Origin: Aphelenchoides besseyi
Lineage: Eukaryota > Nematoda > Chromadorea > Rhabditida > Aphelenchoididae
Direction of reading: 5' to 3'
Length of the DNA stretch: 64,000 nt
NCBI GenBank assembly: GCA_024699855.1
Contig: JAMPIQ010000002.1
Span: 868,001 to 932,000, forward strand
Shown: positions 1 to 11,068 of the stretch, in pieces
Numbering within the stretch: the first letter of the stretch is position 1
Layout: every line of letters starts with the position of its first letter
Made by a program: the position numbers and the translations under genes
Notes under the pieces: model-generated
The model's input: the letters and a program-made list of their open reading frames with translations, nothing else
What the model was told of the DNA's origin: nothing
The model's database searches: none

Positions 1-435
1 ATCGAAATGCGAAAATGCGACGTTTGTCGACGCACGGCGGCCGCTTTTTAGGCGCAGCGAAAACAAAAACAATCCGCTCGACGTCGCGGCGCGAATTTAA
101 ACGCCAATTTTCGGGGCCGCTTTCTCACGCACCAAAAATTGTTTCGCTTTTTTGTTCGTTTTTTCAGGAGCATTCCGACATTTCCGCTCATCAAAGACGT
201 CTAATTCAATGGGAACTCTCATTTGGATTCCATATACAAATCGGTTAGATGCACGAACCTGTTCACGTCTGTGGATCAGCTCCGAATCGTCATAAGAGTT
301 GATCTTGACTTTACTTCAAAGACGAACAAATCTCGTTGCGAATCTTGAAATCGCCTTTGATCGACATTATTTCTTCCACAAATCAAAGACAAAAGACGCT
401 GAGAAAATGAGTTTATACGCAAAAATATACAACGG
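1..435. other. no gene recognised
   Basis: Both strands were read; there is no run with convincing coding content plus splice sites. It is the 3' flank of the membrane-protein gene. Confidence 0.4.
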
Positions 436-1206
436 TCAGTAACGTTGAGCGGGATAGTTGGCCAACTAAACACAAAGTCACGGTTGAAATCAATTCGCGC
501 ACTCACCTGCGACTCCACGAACTCGTACGCCTCCTTCTCTTCACGACGTTGGCGAATCTTTGAGCGTTGATAACAAATGATCATTGCACAAGCGCCGACG
601 ATGAAAACCAACAGAACGAACGCCAACAAAACAAACACACCGGTCATCCTGCAAAGAGTAATCAGTACGAGTTCTTAATGTAAAGAGTCTATGATTTGAA
701 GGGCTGTTAACGTCAGAAGCAAAAGTTGAAGTCACTAATCATGACATCCGAATACCAAGAAAACTCACCAGAACTGATCCTTCGGACAACACCAATCACG
801 ACAACAACCCGCCGCCTTTTCGCATAACAAAGTGACCGTATTGTTCGGCTGATCTTTTGCCGTGTAGACGCAGCGAATGAAACCCGATTGAACGCCTAAA
901 ATCAGTTCTTAAGCTCCACCATTCTCTTCGAATCATTCGATCAGAATCCCGAGGACTTCTGCAAATCTATCTAGTGGACACCTACCTTCCAAAGACGATC
1001 CCAAGAAATCGCCCACAGTCCCGTGTTGATAGACTTCCCGTTCCTAGAAAACCAACTCAAAAACGCGTCCACACGCTCACAACTCACCAATCCGAAATTC
1101 GCGGCCATACCGCTACGTTGTCTAAAGAAGATCGCGTCAATCAAAACAAAACCGAAATGTTTTACATTTTCGTCGGCGTCTGCGTTCCCGAATCCCAACG
1201 GCTCAT
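436..1206 (-). CDS. Cys-rich single-pass membrane protein, unknown function
   Basis: Six exons (1206-1166, 1121-1088, 1043-986, 895-769, 648-507, 465-436) join to a 143-residue open frame with introns of 41-138 bases. The middle is a small cysteine cluster (GFIRCVY... then CCRDWCCPKDQFW) followed at once by a strong hydrophobic segment (MTGVFVLLAFVLLVFIVGAC) and a short charged tail (YQRSKIRQRREEKEAYEFV). This is the layout of a small type I membrane protein with a disulphide-rich ectodomain; it recalls the nematode CX module and Shisa/VOPP1-like proteins, but I cannot place it firmly. No signal peptide follows the chosen ATG; a further upstream exon is possible because a TTTGCGCAG acceptor-like site lies just before it. 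The role is unknown. Confidence 0.65.
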
Positions 1207-1969
1207 TTCGTGGCAAAAAAGCTGCGCAAATTTTTGTCGCGTCGACGTTTAGGGTCGAGCGAGTTGTTGGATGCAAAGGGAGGACGCAACAGAATGACCG
1301 ATTGAATCGAAAAAGTTGCGAATTTTGTCCTGTGGGTCAAAGAAGCGCATGAGCAAAAAAATCCGATGGTCGCGTTGCGCGCATGTGGTCGAAGTAATCA
1401 GACGCACGAGACTCATGGATCGAATTTTTGCTGCGCATTGTCGAGAGTCTACGCAAACAAATTCGAGTCTCCGCGACCAACCGGAAATCTCCAACAAGTT
1501 TGTTACGCGCCAAGAGAACTGTTTGGCCACGAGTGATCGAAATTGGAGGTTAAGTGAACTTACGGACATCATGCACCGGGAAACAAACTCTCCATTACGA
1601 CCATTGGCGTGTCGAAATCCACATCGATCGAAACGGTTAGCCGTGTGCATTGAACGCCGTCGATTCTTATCAATGGACGGCCACAGAGTGTGTGGTGAGT
1701 AATCAGTTTTAATGCTTCTAAACGCAAACATTTGAAGAGTCGTCAGAAAAAAAGATTTTTTGATGCACGTCGAGCAATTTTCCATAACAACCGGACCTTT
1801 TTTTGAATACGCAAAGATTCTCACTTTCAAATTCGATAACCAGATTCCCGGCGGGCAGGGAAACGAGTACGACGAAAAAATTTGTGAATCTTTTCGACGC
1901 AAATTTTCGTGTGAACATCTTTTTCGACGTTTTTTGATGTTCCCGCGATTCCAGGATGACGGTAAAAAG

Positions 1970-3163
1970 ATGAAACGTTTGGCATTGATGTTGCGAAGAC
2001 GATGGAAACTCGGCGGCTGCGTTTTGGCGCTTTTTCTACGTGAGTTTCCGATCGGACGTTTTCCATTACGACGCAACTTTTTTGGGGAAAGGGAACCAGC
2101 CGGGTATTCACGTTTTCTCACTTGCTGACTGTTTCAGTAAAATTTCTCATCGGTCCGTTACCTGATGCGAACACCTGGTTCTTCTCGGACAGTGGGGAGT
2201 TGGTTTCGCCGTTTTGGACGAAAGAGGACGTGAATGTGAAGATCGAGAGTCACTTCAAGAACCTCAACTTTTCCTATCATTTGGAGGAGAAACAGTGCGA
2301 TTCGCGGGTGGTGGTTCTTTTGCTTACCAGACCAAACGGATTCGAAAAACGTCAACAGATTCGTGACTCATGGGCTAACAAGAAAGTAAGATCGACAAAG
2401 TGACCGGTGGATAACAAAAAAGATCGTAGACCGTTTATTTTGTGGTTTTTTTGATAACCATCTGGAATTCTAGCTAATTCCTGTCCATGTATTACGATCT
2501 TTATGCTACTTTGTTTCAACACAATCCTCACATATCACTTTAGAATTTGCCTGCCGACTGGTCAGTTAGATACATAATCGGAGCTCAAACTTCACGCGAC
2601 GTTGAAATCGATTTGCAGCTAGAGAATCAAAACTTCAACGATTTGATTCGCTACGACGGTCGAGATTCGTACAAAAACCTGTTTCTCAAAACTCATGCCA
2701 TTTTCTCGTTTGTCACCAAGTTCTGTCCACATGCTCAGTTCGTAATCAAAGCCGACGATGATGCTGATCTCCAACTTCGTAAGTTTGTTTGCAAGTCTCG
2801 AAGCTTTTTATTTTCAGTTCTAATCGATAATCATTTGCGAAATCAAACAGAATCTTTTTTTTGCCACAAGTTCGTTGGTGCGCGTCCCTTTCGAAATCCG
2901 TTAAGTCGATGGTGATTCTAAGAATCTAAAGATTTTCACGAAAGGTCTTTAGGTACGTTCCCTATAACGACTACTCTCTCACAATCTTCCCTCCCTATTG
3001 TTCGGGTACCGCCTATGCAGTCACGGCACGCAGCATTCCGCGACTGTTGGACGCAATGAAAAACGAATCATTCATTCCAATGGAAGACGTTTTCTTTACC
3101 GGAATTCTCTCTCAACGTCTTCACATACCGATACAATCGTTAGATTTGTTTCCGGCCAAATAA
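1970..3163 (+). CDS. GT31 family galactosyltransferase (beta-1,3-GalT-like)
   Basis: Five exons (1970-2039, 2138-2385, 2544-2778, 2818-2911, 2953-3163) give 285 residues. Residues 1-14 are basic cytoplasmic tail and about 14-32 form a membrane anchor (LGGCVLALFLLKFLIG), so this is a type II Golgi enzyme. The family motifs are in order: RQQIRDSWA, VRYIIGAQ, DSYKNLFLKTHAI, FVIKADDDAD (the DxD-type metal and UDP-sugar site), then a C-terminal YCSGTAYAV and MEDVFFTGI. It should transfer galactose or GlcNAc from a UDP-sugar in beta-1,3 linkage during glycoprotein or glycolipid synthesis. The acceptor cannot be inferred. It is slightly short for the family because the stem is minimal. An in-frame extension upstream of the ATG is open, but the usual type II start fits best at 1970. 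Confidence 0.88.
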
Positions 3164-3193
3164 ATCACAGGGTATTAGGAAGAAATGTTTATT

Positions 3194-4526
3194 TTACAGA
3201 AGAGCACGACCACCCGGAATGAAACCATCAGGAATCAGTTTGGCAGCTGGAAAATAAACTTCTAACAATCTTTATAACTATCAACTTACTTGGATCATAA
3301 GCGTACTGATCGAAATTGGTAATTCCAGCTTCACGTAGAACTTCTTCGTCAATCACAAACTTTCCGGTAAACTTTTGTTGAAGCACGTGATAGGCGGCAT
3401 CAGCCATAATCTCCGGTTTTCGACAACCGCGTTGAGTGTTCGGATCGGGAGAAACGATCTTCATTGCCGCTAAAACAAACAATCAAAAACAAAATTCTGA
3501 AGTCAATTAACCAGTCCAAATCAACGTCTTCGGCCACAACGCATTCACAGCAATTCCCGAGTCCTTGAACTCTTCGGACATTCCCAACACGCACAAGCTC
3601 ATTCCTAAAGTGAATGTTAATTGAGCGACCAGTTACAACCAACTCCTTAAGCCTTCAACTCACCATATTTGGACATCGTGTACTAAACAACAAACGAGAT
3701 CGAAAGTTATAATCGGACTCTTACCGCCAAATGTGGAGCAAACCATTGAGCTTCCATGCAAAGCGGTGGACTCAAATTCATGATTTGCGGTTGTTCGGAC
3801 TTCTGAAGATGCGGAATACACATCTTCGACACCAAGAACGTTCCTCTCGTGTTGATCTACAAATTTCGAATCAAAAAACTTTCGAATGCAACTCGCCGAA
3901 TGCATCAAATCGTAGCGTTTCATATCCGTCTTCAAGGTAGGAGTTGGCGAGACGGCCGAAGCCGAGTTAACAAGGTAGTCGATTCCGCCGAACTTCTGAA
4001 CCGTTTTTTCGACAGCATTTCTCACCGCTTCTTCGTCGCGAATGTCCACCGGCAACGGCAAAACATCCAACGCTCCGGCAGCTTTCAACTCCTCAGCAGC
4101 CGTGTAGATGGTTCCCGGCAATTGGGGATGCGATTTGACAGTTTTTGCCTGAACATTCAAAGTCAAAAGTAAAAGTTTTCAAACTCACAAAGATCGAGAC
4201 CTTCGCTCCATCGGCCGCCAATTTCTTCGCTATCGCCAAACCGATTCCTCTCGACGCCCCCGAAATGATCACCGATTTGCCTCGGAAAAAACTACAAGAT
4301 CTCGATTAGAAGCTCCCAAATAAAACGGTTTTGTTATTGTCGTCTTCTTTGAGTCGAGTTGTACAAGCCTCCCGTTTTAGAGCTCGCAATTACACAAAAA
4401 AAAGGGTGGGTATTGACTCAAAATCAAAAGCTCTTTCGCAGCAAAAAGCCTTCAATGGTTTGTGACCTTTGATCACAACAAAAAGACATTCTTGAATACG
4501 TAAACTCACCCCGTATTCACAGCCAT
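3194..4526 (-). CDS. HSDL2-like short-chain dehydrogenase, no SCP2 domain
   Basis: Eight exons (4526-4510, 4291-4189, 4148-3897, 3856-3725, 3682-3664, 3604-3512, 3469-3290, 3246-3194) give 282 residues. The start MAVNTG leads into a Rossmann fold with SGASRGIG (NADP binding), the VDIRDEEAV and KFGGIDYLVNSAS blocks, and the YTMSKYG active site (Tyr-x3-Lys), followed by ALWPKTLI, all as in HSDL2 / C. elegans dhs-6-type oxidoreductases. HSDL2 is normally about 420 residues with a C-terminal SCP2 sterol-carrier domain; here the frame stops right after the dehydrogenase (FIPGGRALL, stop) and there is no peroxisomal SKL-type end. The intron after 3897 uses a GC donor (GCGAGT); with it the protein aligns without a gap (DLMHSINTRGTF). 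The alpha-galactosidase gene ends about 200 bases upstream on the same strand, so the two may be co-transcribed. Confidence 0.9.
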
Positions 4527-4727
4527 TTCCAACCCAAAAGGACGACAAAAAGTCGAGTGGTGCTCTTTTCTCAGCAGCTCATGGCGTTCAACCGAAAAGT
4601 GTTCACTCTTCTGCGATGAACTTTGTTCACTACAAACTACGAGAGTTCGTCGGAAAATAAACGGTTTATTTCTATTCAAAAAAACAAGTTAATTTGCGTT
4701 AGGAATCTTAAAAGCTTTCCATTAGAG

Positions 4728-6376
4728 TTAATGAGCGTTCTTGTCAATGACTGTGGCTTTGAATATTTGCTGAAAATTGTTGTCCAAAATTGAACTCCGC
4801 TGCTACTCACCGAGTCGTGACCAGCAACACGAACGATCATCGAGTCTTCGGGCTTCTTAACTCCCAGGTCTTCGCCGGTCCAGAGATTTTGAAGCTGATA
4901 ACCATCGGGATTGGTCATGTTCAGTTGATTAAATCGTATAGTTGACTTCTGAAACAGAAATGAAACAGTTGAACAAAAGAAACTCACCTGTTCATCCATA
5001 GACTTGTTCATTAACACAATAGCATACGAATAACGTTTCTTCTTGTCGTTCACGGGAGTCATTGGTTTCAGGAATGTTAGTACTTTGTTTTGCTAAACAG
5101 GCATCATCGGTACCCTTTTTTCAACTCACCTCATTGACCATCTTTGCCATTATACCCAATGGATCCTGATCGACGGCAATCACTCGTTTGTTCTGCAAAA
5201 TGTCACGCAATTCGGATTCCAACACGCGCAGGTCGTTGCTCATAATCAAAGGTGCCGACCACGCGGACCAAACTGCCATTTGTGTTCGTGATTCAGTGAC
5301 TGTAAGGCCGTTTCCAATCACCAACTAAACGGAAATGTTTCTGCCTTCTATTCTATCAATCTTACCATGTCTAAAACAACCTTTAATTCAAAATACGACA
5401 ATGCAACTTACCCGGATCGAACCATTGACCGGGACCATGAAATTTGACATATTCGTCTTGATTTTTAATGTAATAAGCAATAATTGAAAGAACCGAATCG
5501 AAACTGTTTGCCACATCGTTGAAGTTGCGGAAGAGATTGCAAGTCTTGGCAATTGCCGTGTAATTAGACTGAAAAAACTGAATTTGGTTGCTCAACCGGT
5601 TACTCACTGTGTACTGATGTTGCATCTCGTAGAATGGCCATTCGCACGAATACACGATCTGTTTTCCTGTTTCATTCAAGTAATCACCAAAAATCTGATA
5701 ACCTAAAGACAAGTAAAGTAGACGCTCAGAAACCTAATGAGCAACATTGTATCTGAAAAATCACCTTTCTGCAATTCGGGAATATTCAGATTGCAACCAT
5801 CGAATTTCATGTAATCAACGTTCCAATCGGCAAACGTCTGTGCATCGATTTTCTCGTGCCCATAACTCGCAGGATAGCCGGCACACGTGACGAATCCAAC
5901 ATCACCGTAAAGTCCCAATTTCAAGCCACGATCGTGCATCTGAAGTCAATAGATCCATAGAAAGAGTGTGAACTTACGAACTGAACTAATGCGGGAATTC
6001 CGGACGGGAAACGCGAATGATCGGGACTCAATTTGCCTTCCGATGTTCTTCCCTTTTCGGACCAACTAATCCAGGCAATTAGAAGTCTTTAATTCACTCA
6101 CCAATCATCGATGTGAACATGAGTATAACCAAGCTCTCGATAGCCGTCGTTAACTAGACGTCTCGCTTGAAGTTTGTAAAGCTGCTCGTTGATACAACCC
6201 TGTGGATGTTTCACGCAGTCGGTTTCGCAGAAAAACCGCGACCACGACATCCAACCCATGGGTGGCAATCTAATGCATTTAATGAGCTTATGGAGCTTAC
6301 GAACTTACTTAACCAATCCATTATCCAAACCGTAGGCCAAAAATGGCAAAAAGAATAACAGAAGCATGTTGGCCAT
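4728..6376 (-). CDS. GH27 alpha-galactosidase (gana-1-like)
   Basis: Eleven exons give 411 residues: 6376-6309, 6269-6102, 6065-5978, 5939-5765, 5702-5608, 5568-5412, a 5-base exon 5370-5366, 5324-5130, 5092-4988, 4948-4811, 4769-4728. Residues 1 to about 16 ([16 protein letters not shown]) are a signal peptide. Then come [16 protein letters not shown], the nucleophile in YMKFDGC (D155), SCEWPFY, the acid/base in RNFND (D216), and WFDPDMLVIGNG. In this family the CEWP-type recognition loop (Glu) goes with galactose, while a Ser/Ala pair goes with N-acetylgalactosamine, so alpha-galactosidase activity is favoured. It would act in lysosomes or be secreted, removing terminal alpha-galactose from glycolipids and oligosaccharides. 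The C-terminal beta domain is complete. It is transcribed toward the HSDL2-like gene. Confidence 0.92.
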
Positions 6377-7262
6377 TGACTTGATATCACACAAACTACT
6401 CACCTTTTATCAATCAAATAGTTGTCTCTCCATTGAGCGCTTATAAACACAAACGACTTTTGACCGCATTTGTTTATCATCCCAATGCAATTTGCAGAAC
6501 AACAAAAAAGCCGCTCGTTATCACCATCACGAGTCCATGAAAATGTAAGACCAAAAATCAAAAACCTCTTCGTTTCCGATTCGAAGATCAATAGTTCCAT
6601 GTGACTCAATTAGCGAAACTGAACCTTTAGATCATTTGCTTGGGTGCAACTAACTTTTGATGGTTTTATTTAAAGTGCAACTGAAAATATTCTCGAGAAA
6701 AACACTCATGATTCATCAAATTTGTTGGATGATCTCGACTTTGTTTAAAACCCTCGAATAACAACGGGTGTAGTCCACTCTTGCCATTTGCACCGAAATC
6801 CTCATAACAAGTCTCATCGGGCTTATTTTACGTAAACAATGAGTAAAAGGATCAGACGAGAATTAATTGGAAACTGACAAAAAAGTGGTTTTGTGTGCTA
6901 ATGTCTGGCAGCGCATCGAATATGAGCACCAGCAACGTTCACATCTTGCATCTAATTCAAAGTCGCTGAACCGCGAGAACACTCGATTAATCTTATGGGT
7001 TTTGGATCTAAATAGTCACTATATTGGATATGTGGATTCAGTAGTCAATGACGCAACTAGGAAGTTTTGTTTCGTCTAAAAGATCTTAGACTAATGAGCT
7101 TCCAAAGTAATACAACAGATGGTGTTCTCATTTGTAAGTTATCATCTGATTGCGCTCAGTATAAACCCGATATATTATTAGAGTCAATGGCACTTGATCG
7201 GCATAACAGCTTTCATGCTTCTTCTGAACTTAAAAGTGTCCGTGAAGTTTCACAGCTTGTAC
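6377..7262. other. intergenic, no gene recognised
   Basis: Upstream region of the alpha-galactosidase gene. Short open frames exist on both strands, but none has a recognisable motif or a supporting splice pattern. Confidence 0.4.
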
Positions 7263-7418
7263 CTGATCCAAAGCTGCTGCAGTTGACTCGAGCCGCTGAG
7301 CCACGAGAACACACTGCTCATGCGGCTTGATGAGCGTCTTCGACAAACGGCGATCATCGGCGCGTCCACTCGAACGACCTCTCCGTTGAGTCATCAGAAT
7401 GTAGTCGACTTCATGGCC
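7263..7418 (-). CDS. candidate internal exon, unknown protein
   Basis: A 52-codon open block on the minus strand is bounded by TTTTTCAG before GGCCATGAAG and by CAG then GTACAAG. It reads GHEVDYILMTQRRGRSSG... and ends ESTAAALDQ, with protein-like composition. I could not connect it to neighbouring exons in phase, so it may be part of an unrecognised minus-strand gene between 7.2 and 8.1 kb, or chance. Confidence 0.3.
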
Positions 7419-7878
7419 CTGAAAAACAAATTTGTTTACCGAAAGGCATTGAATGCAATCACCTTCATTGCTTATTCCTGTCAATTTTCGTCTGATGTCC
7501 AATGAAGTTGAAAACACGAAATTTTCGACGACGTCGCGAGTTTGAATTTTTAATGTGCGTGACTTTCTGTTTGTTTTCGCTCTCGAGATAAAGCGCCTGA
7601 TCGGCACTTGAAAAGTCGCTTACAGCTCGTTAATCACTTGCCGACATTCGACGTTTGCAAGGCTTTTAGCCCAAAGGCAAAAACGTCAAATTTAATTTTG
7701 CGCGTGTGGTCAAAAACATTTCACGACCACCCGAGATCATTACTGACGTCCCGACTTTCTTCTGTTAAAATGCGAGATCGCGAAATTTGAAACCGTTGCA
7801 TCGGGACGCAGAAAACAAATCGTCTTCCCTCCGGTCTCCGAGACTTTCTTTTCGAACTCACGTTTTCGATTCCTCTGA

Positions 7879-8064
7879 TTAACGTGCGTAATTAGGACAC
7901 GAGTCTTCGCGGCAATTCGCTGCGTTTTTCCACGCTTCCGATTCGGCAGCTTTTTTGGCTTCAGAAGATTTGCGCACAAGGGCTCTCGATCTCGCATTCT
8001 CCTCAGCTTTCGATGCTGAGAGTCGTCGATGAAGGTCGAAATGGCACTCGATAATCGCATGTAA
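7879..8064 (-). CDS. candidate terminal exon, Ala/Lys/Glu-rich
   Basis: After a TACTAACAG acceptor a 61-codon frame reads LHAIIECHFDLHRRLSAS, then a charged helical stretch (SEAKKAAESEAWKNAANC) and a TAA stop. Composition looks coding. A longer overlapping minus-strand frame competes with it and neither has a recognised homologue. It lies only about 260 bases from the start of the divergent TGR-like gene, so the two could share a promoter region. Confidence 0.3.
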   Translation of the reverse strand, partial: LHAIIECHFDLHRRLSASKAEENARSRALVRKSSEAKKAAESEAWKNAANCREDSCPNYAR

Positions 8065-8321
8065 CTGTTAGTAAGCAAAGTTGTTACGATCATAAGAGCC
8101 ACTTCAACGTTCTCAGCCTTCCAATTGACACTTGAACGACGCGGGCCCACGCTTTGGGACCCGAAGACAAAACTTTTTTTGTGTCGAATTGGATCAGGAG
8201 AACTAATCGTCCTTGTTGTTGTTGCGTGAACATTTTTTCGTAAAAGGAAGCAAAAAGTTTTTTTGAAGAAACGTGATCCCCCTTTTCCGTGCCAAACGAC
8301 CGGAAGAGTTTTTCTGTCCCT

Positions 8322-10822
8322 ATGGAGTTCACGTCTCAAGCGCCGTTGAGTAGTCGACCGCGTCGAGCGACCACGGGACAAATGAATCAACTTTTTCGCG
8401 CCGATTCCTCCCGTTCTTCGCCGCATTTCGTACACATACAACAAAATGGTATGCGCAAAAAGATTTTGAGAGTAAACAAAGAACGGGCGTTTCAGGACAA
8501 AACGACGTCGATTCGCTGACGTTCAAACCGCCGTCGCCGCCGCAACGACGCAACTCGTTTTTGGGTTCACTTTTCTCACCGAAATCCAACGGTCACACGA
8601 CACCTTTGAACGGAATGCGCGAAATGTCGCCGAAGAATCGACAACGTTCGATCTCCACAGCATCGCCGCGTCCAGTTTCCGGAATCAGTCTTAACTCAAC
8701 CGTCTCCGAACTGCGACCATCAACGGCACGTGAAGCGGCATTAGAGACGTTCGCTGTGGTGGCGAAGAAGCGGATTTGTGTTGTGCGCAAATTTGGTAGT
8801 CACATGGACACTCATGTAAGTTTTCCATTGAACATACGCTTTGCATTTGGCCACTCCAGATCACTTCTTTACTCGACGGCTTGGGTCGAAATGCCAACAC
8901 CGAAGCCACGTATTTGACTGTCGATCAGCAGACGGGCGCCGAGATTCTGAATTCGACTCAACGACCGGGACTGCCACTTGTTTTCATCAAAGGCGATTGT
9001 ATTGGTGGAATCAGCGAACTGCGACGTTTGTATCAGAACGGCATGTTGGCCGAAGCGTTGAAACAACACGACTACGATCTTATCGTCCTGGGCGGTGGTT
9101 CGGGTGGAGTGGAGGCCGCAAAAGTGAGTTCTTACTCTCGAGTTTGTTCGTTTTCTTTGAAACGCGAACGAGCATCTATTGACTCACTTCTCTGCGTCAC
9201 GACCGTTGTCCTCTTTTTTAGGAAGCAGCGACGTTGGGAAAAAAGGTCGCCGTGGTGAACTTCTCGGACGGATCCGCCACCGCGACGAATTGGAATGTCG
9301 GACGCGTACCGAAGAAGTTGATGCAAAGGGCGGCACAGATTGGCGGGATTTTGAGTGAGTTCGATGTTTCTCGTGCTATTTCACGGTTTCAGAAAACGCT
9401 AAAAAAATTGGATGGAAAGTTCAAGACGCGACATTCGATTGGTCGACAATACGCGATGCGGTTGGAGCTAACGTGGCGGACGAGAACGCTAAAAACGAAG
9501 CGGATCTGCGCGCCAAGAACGTCGACTACATCAACGGTTTTGGCAAATTCAGTGGGAGCCACGAGCTGACGATCAAAAGTGTGGACGGCGAGAAAAAGTT
9601 GAGCGCCGATCGTTTTTTGATCGCCGTGGGTTTGCGGGCGCGTGTGATGGCTGATTGCTGTATTGGAAGGTAACAAGAAATCCACTGTCTAGAAAAAACG
9701 TGTTTCCAGTGACGATCTTTTCTCTCTGAAAGAGAATCCCGGACGCACGCTGTGCATCGGCGATTCGATCGTTTCGTTGGAGATCGCCGCGTTCTTGGCG
9801 TCGTTAGGCAATCAAGTGACCGTCCTGATTCGCGGCTTTCGAATACGCGGTTTCGACGTGGATGTTGCCGAGCGAATTCAAAGGCAAATGATCGAAAGCG
9901 GAATTCAATTCCTGACGGGAGTTGCCACGAATTTTCGCCAAGAATCCGATACTGTGATCGTAAGCGGGGAGCAGAATCTGACTGATGGCTCAACCGAAGA
10001 GTTCGCTGCTGAATTTCAAACCGTAAGTTTAATCTTTAGGGAATGAGAAACTTCCAGTTGATTTTCTATTTTAATTTTCCCATTTTCAGGTGGTCTGCGC
10101 CTCGGGTCGAGAGCCGCGAACAGCGAATTTAAACTTCTCGAAGCCGGGCATCAAAACATCGACGAGTGGCAAGATTCTGGGACGTCACGAACAATCTCAA
10201 ACGGCTCCTCACGTCTATTCGGTTGGTGACATTCTGGAGGGTGCCACTGAGTTCTCACAAGTTTCTGCTCAAGCCGCTCGTCTTCTGATGCGTCGTCTAT
10301 TCGTCGGGTCTATGGAGCGAATAGGTGGGTTTTAGAGCATTAGAAGACGAGTGGCCGTGCTTTTCAGACTACGAACGAGTTCTGACCTCCGCCCTGTTAC
10401 CTATCGAATTCTGCGCGTCCGGTGAGTCCAAATGCGTTCAACTCAAAATCTTCCAACGTTTTCAGGCCTAACAGAACGAGACGCTATTCAGCTCTACGGT
10501 CAACCAGACGTTCAAGTCTACGACGCAGAGATGCTTGACGGCGACGTTTTTTGCAAGGCGATTTTTTTGAAGAGCGAAAACGTGAGTGAAAATTCAATGG
10601 AAACAAGTTTTTTTAGTCCCGACTAATCGGATTCCAAATTTTGGCGCCACAAGCGGCCGAATTGGCGTCCGGTTTCGCGATGGCAATGAAACTGAACGCG
10701 CATCTTCGCGACTTCAACGACCTCATCACCGTCCATCCGTCCGCCGCAGAGGTGAATTCTGAAAGCTAAATCCACGTACTCTTATGTTTCAGGCTTTTGC
10801 TCGTCTACAACCATGTAGTTAG
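8322..10822 (+). CDS. thioredoxin-glutathione-reductase-like protein lacking redox cysteines
   Basis: Eleven exons (8322-8448, 8496-8815, 8860-9123, 9222-9354, 9393-9669, 9710-10022, 10090-10324, 10368-10421, 10466-10581, 10617-10751, 10793-10822) encode 667 residues. About 125 residues are a low-complexity Ser/Pro/Arg-rich extension. A glutaredoxin-like domain follows (PLVFIKGDCIGG retained; the CPYC site is replaced around RKFGSHMDTH). Then comes a full thioredoxin-reductase body: LGGGSGGVEAAKEAA (FAD), VPKKLMQ, SLEIAAFLASLG, VGDILEGATEF and the C-terminal VHPSAAE (His/Glu dyad region). The usual CVNVGC disulphide is NWNVGR (N260, R265) and the C-terminal GC-Sec-G tail is absent; the frame ends LQPCS. 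It should still bind FAD and dimerise but cannot do thiol-disulphide exchange by the known route. Exon phases are clean and there are no stops, so it is likely expressed. Confidence 0.88.
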
Positions 10823-10840
10823 AATCAATAAACTTTATTT

Positions 10841-11012
10841 TCACTTTGAATGTCGACTCGAAAAAACATCTTCGTTGAGGTGATACACAGATCGGAAACC
10901 AAATTTAAGCCGAATGTCACTGTGATTCTCGATCATACCGTTTGTTTCCACCGTTCCTTTCAACAGTAGATGAGTTAACCGGATGGTATCGAGACCGAAA
11001 CGTTGAAAATCT
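10841..11012 (-). CDS. candidate 3'-terminal exon, unknown protein
   Basis: Open frame after a CTGTCTCCAG acceptor, beginning FQRFGLDTIRLTHLLLKG and ending VFSSRHSK then TGA, with good coding composition. It converges on the TGR-like gene, whose stop lies 18 bases away. Upstream exons cannot be followed because the duplicated block starts at 11069, which suggests that this gene was cut by the duplication. Confidence 0.4.
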
Positions 11013-11068
11013 GGAGACAGCGTCAAGCTCTGCGGTTAACTGACTCTTCAGAAACTCTGACCGATCGT

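Noticed and set aside
1249..2121. 290-codon minus-strand open frame
   Set aside because: It is Arg/Ser-rich, has no domain, and overlaps the GT31 first exon and flank; composition suggests a shadow frame in CG-rich sequence.
7740..8444. 234-codon minus-strand open frame
   Set aside because: Very basic and motif-free, and it covers the first exon of the TGR-like gene; a different frame in the same place (7879-8064) looks more protein-like.
10793..10860. Search for a C-terminal selenocysteine codon (TGA) and Gly-Cys-Sec-Gly tail in the TGR-like gene
   Set aside because: The last exon reads ARLQPCS then TAG; no TGA or alternative 3' exon with the motif is visible.
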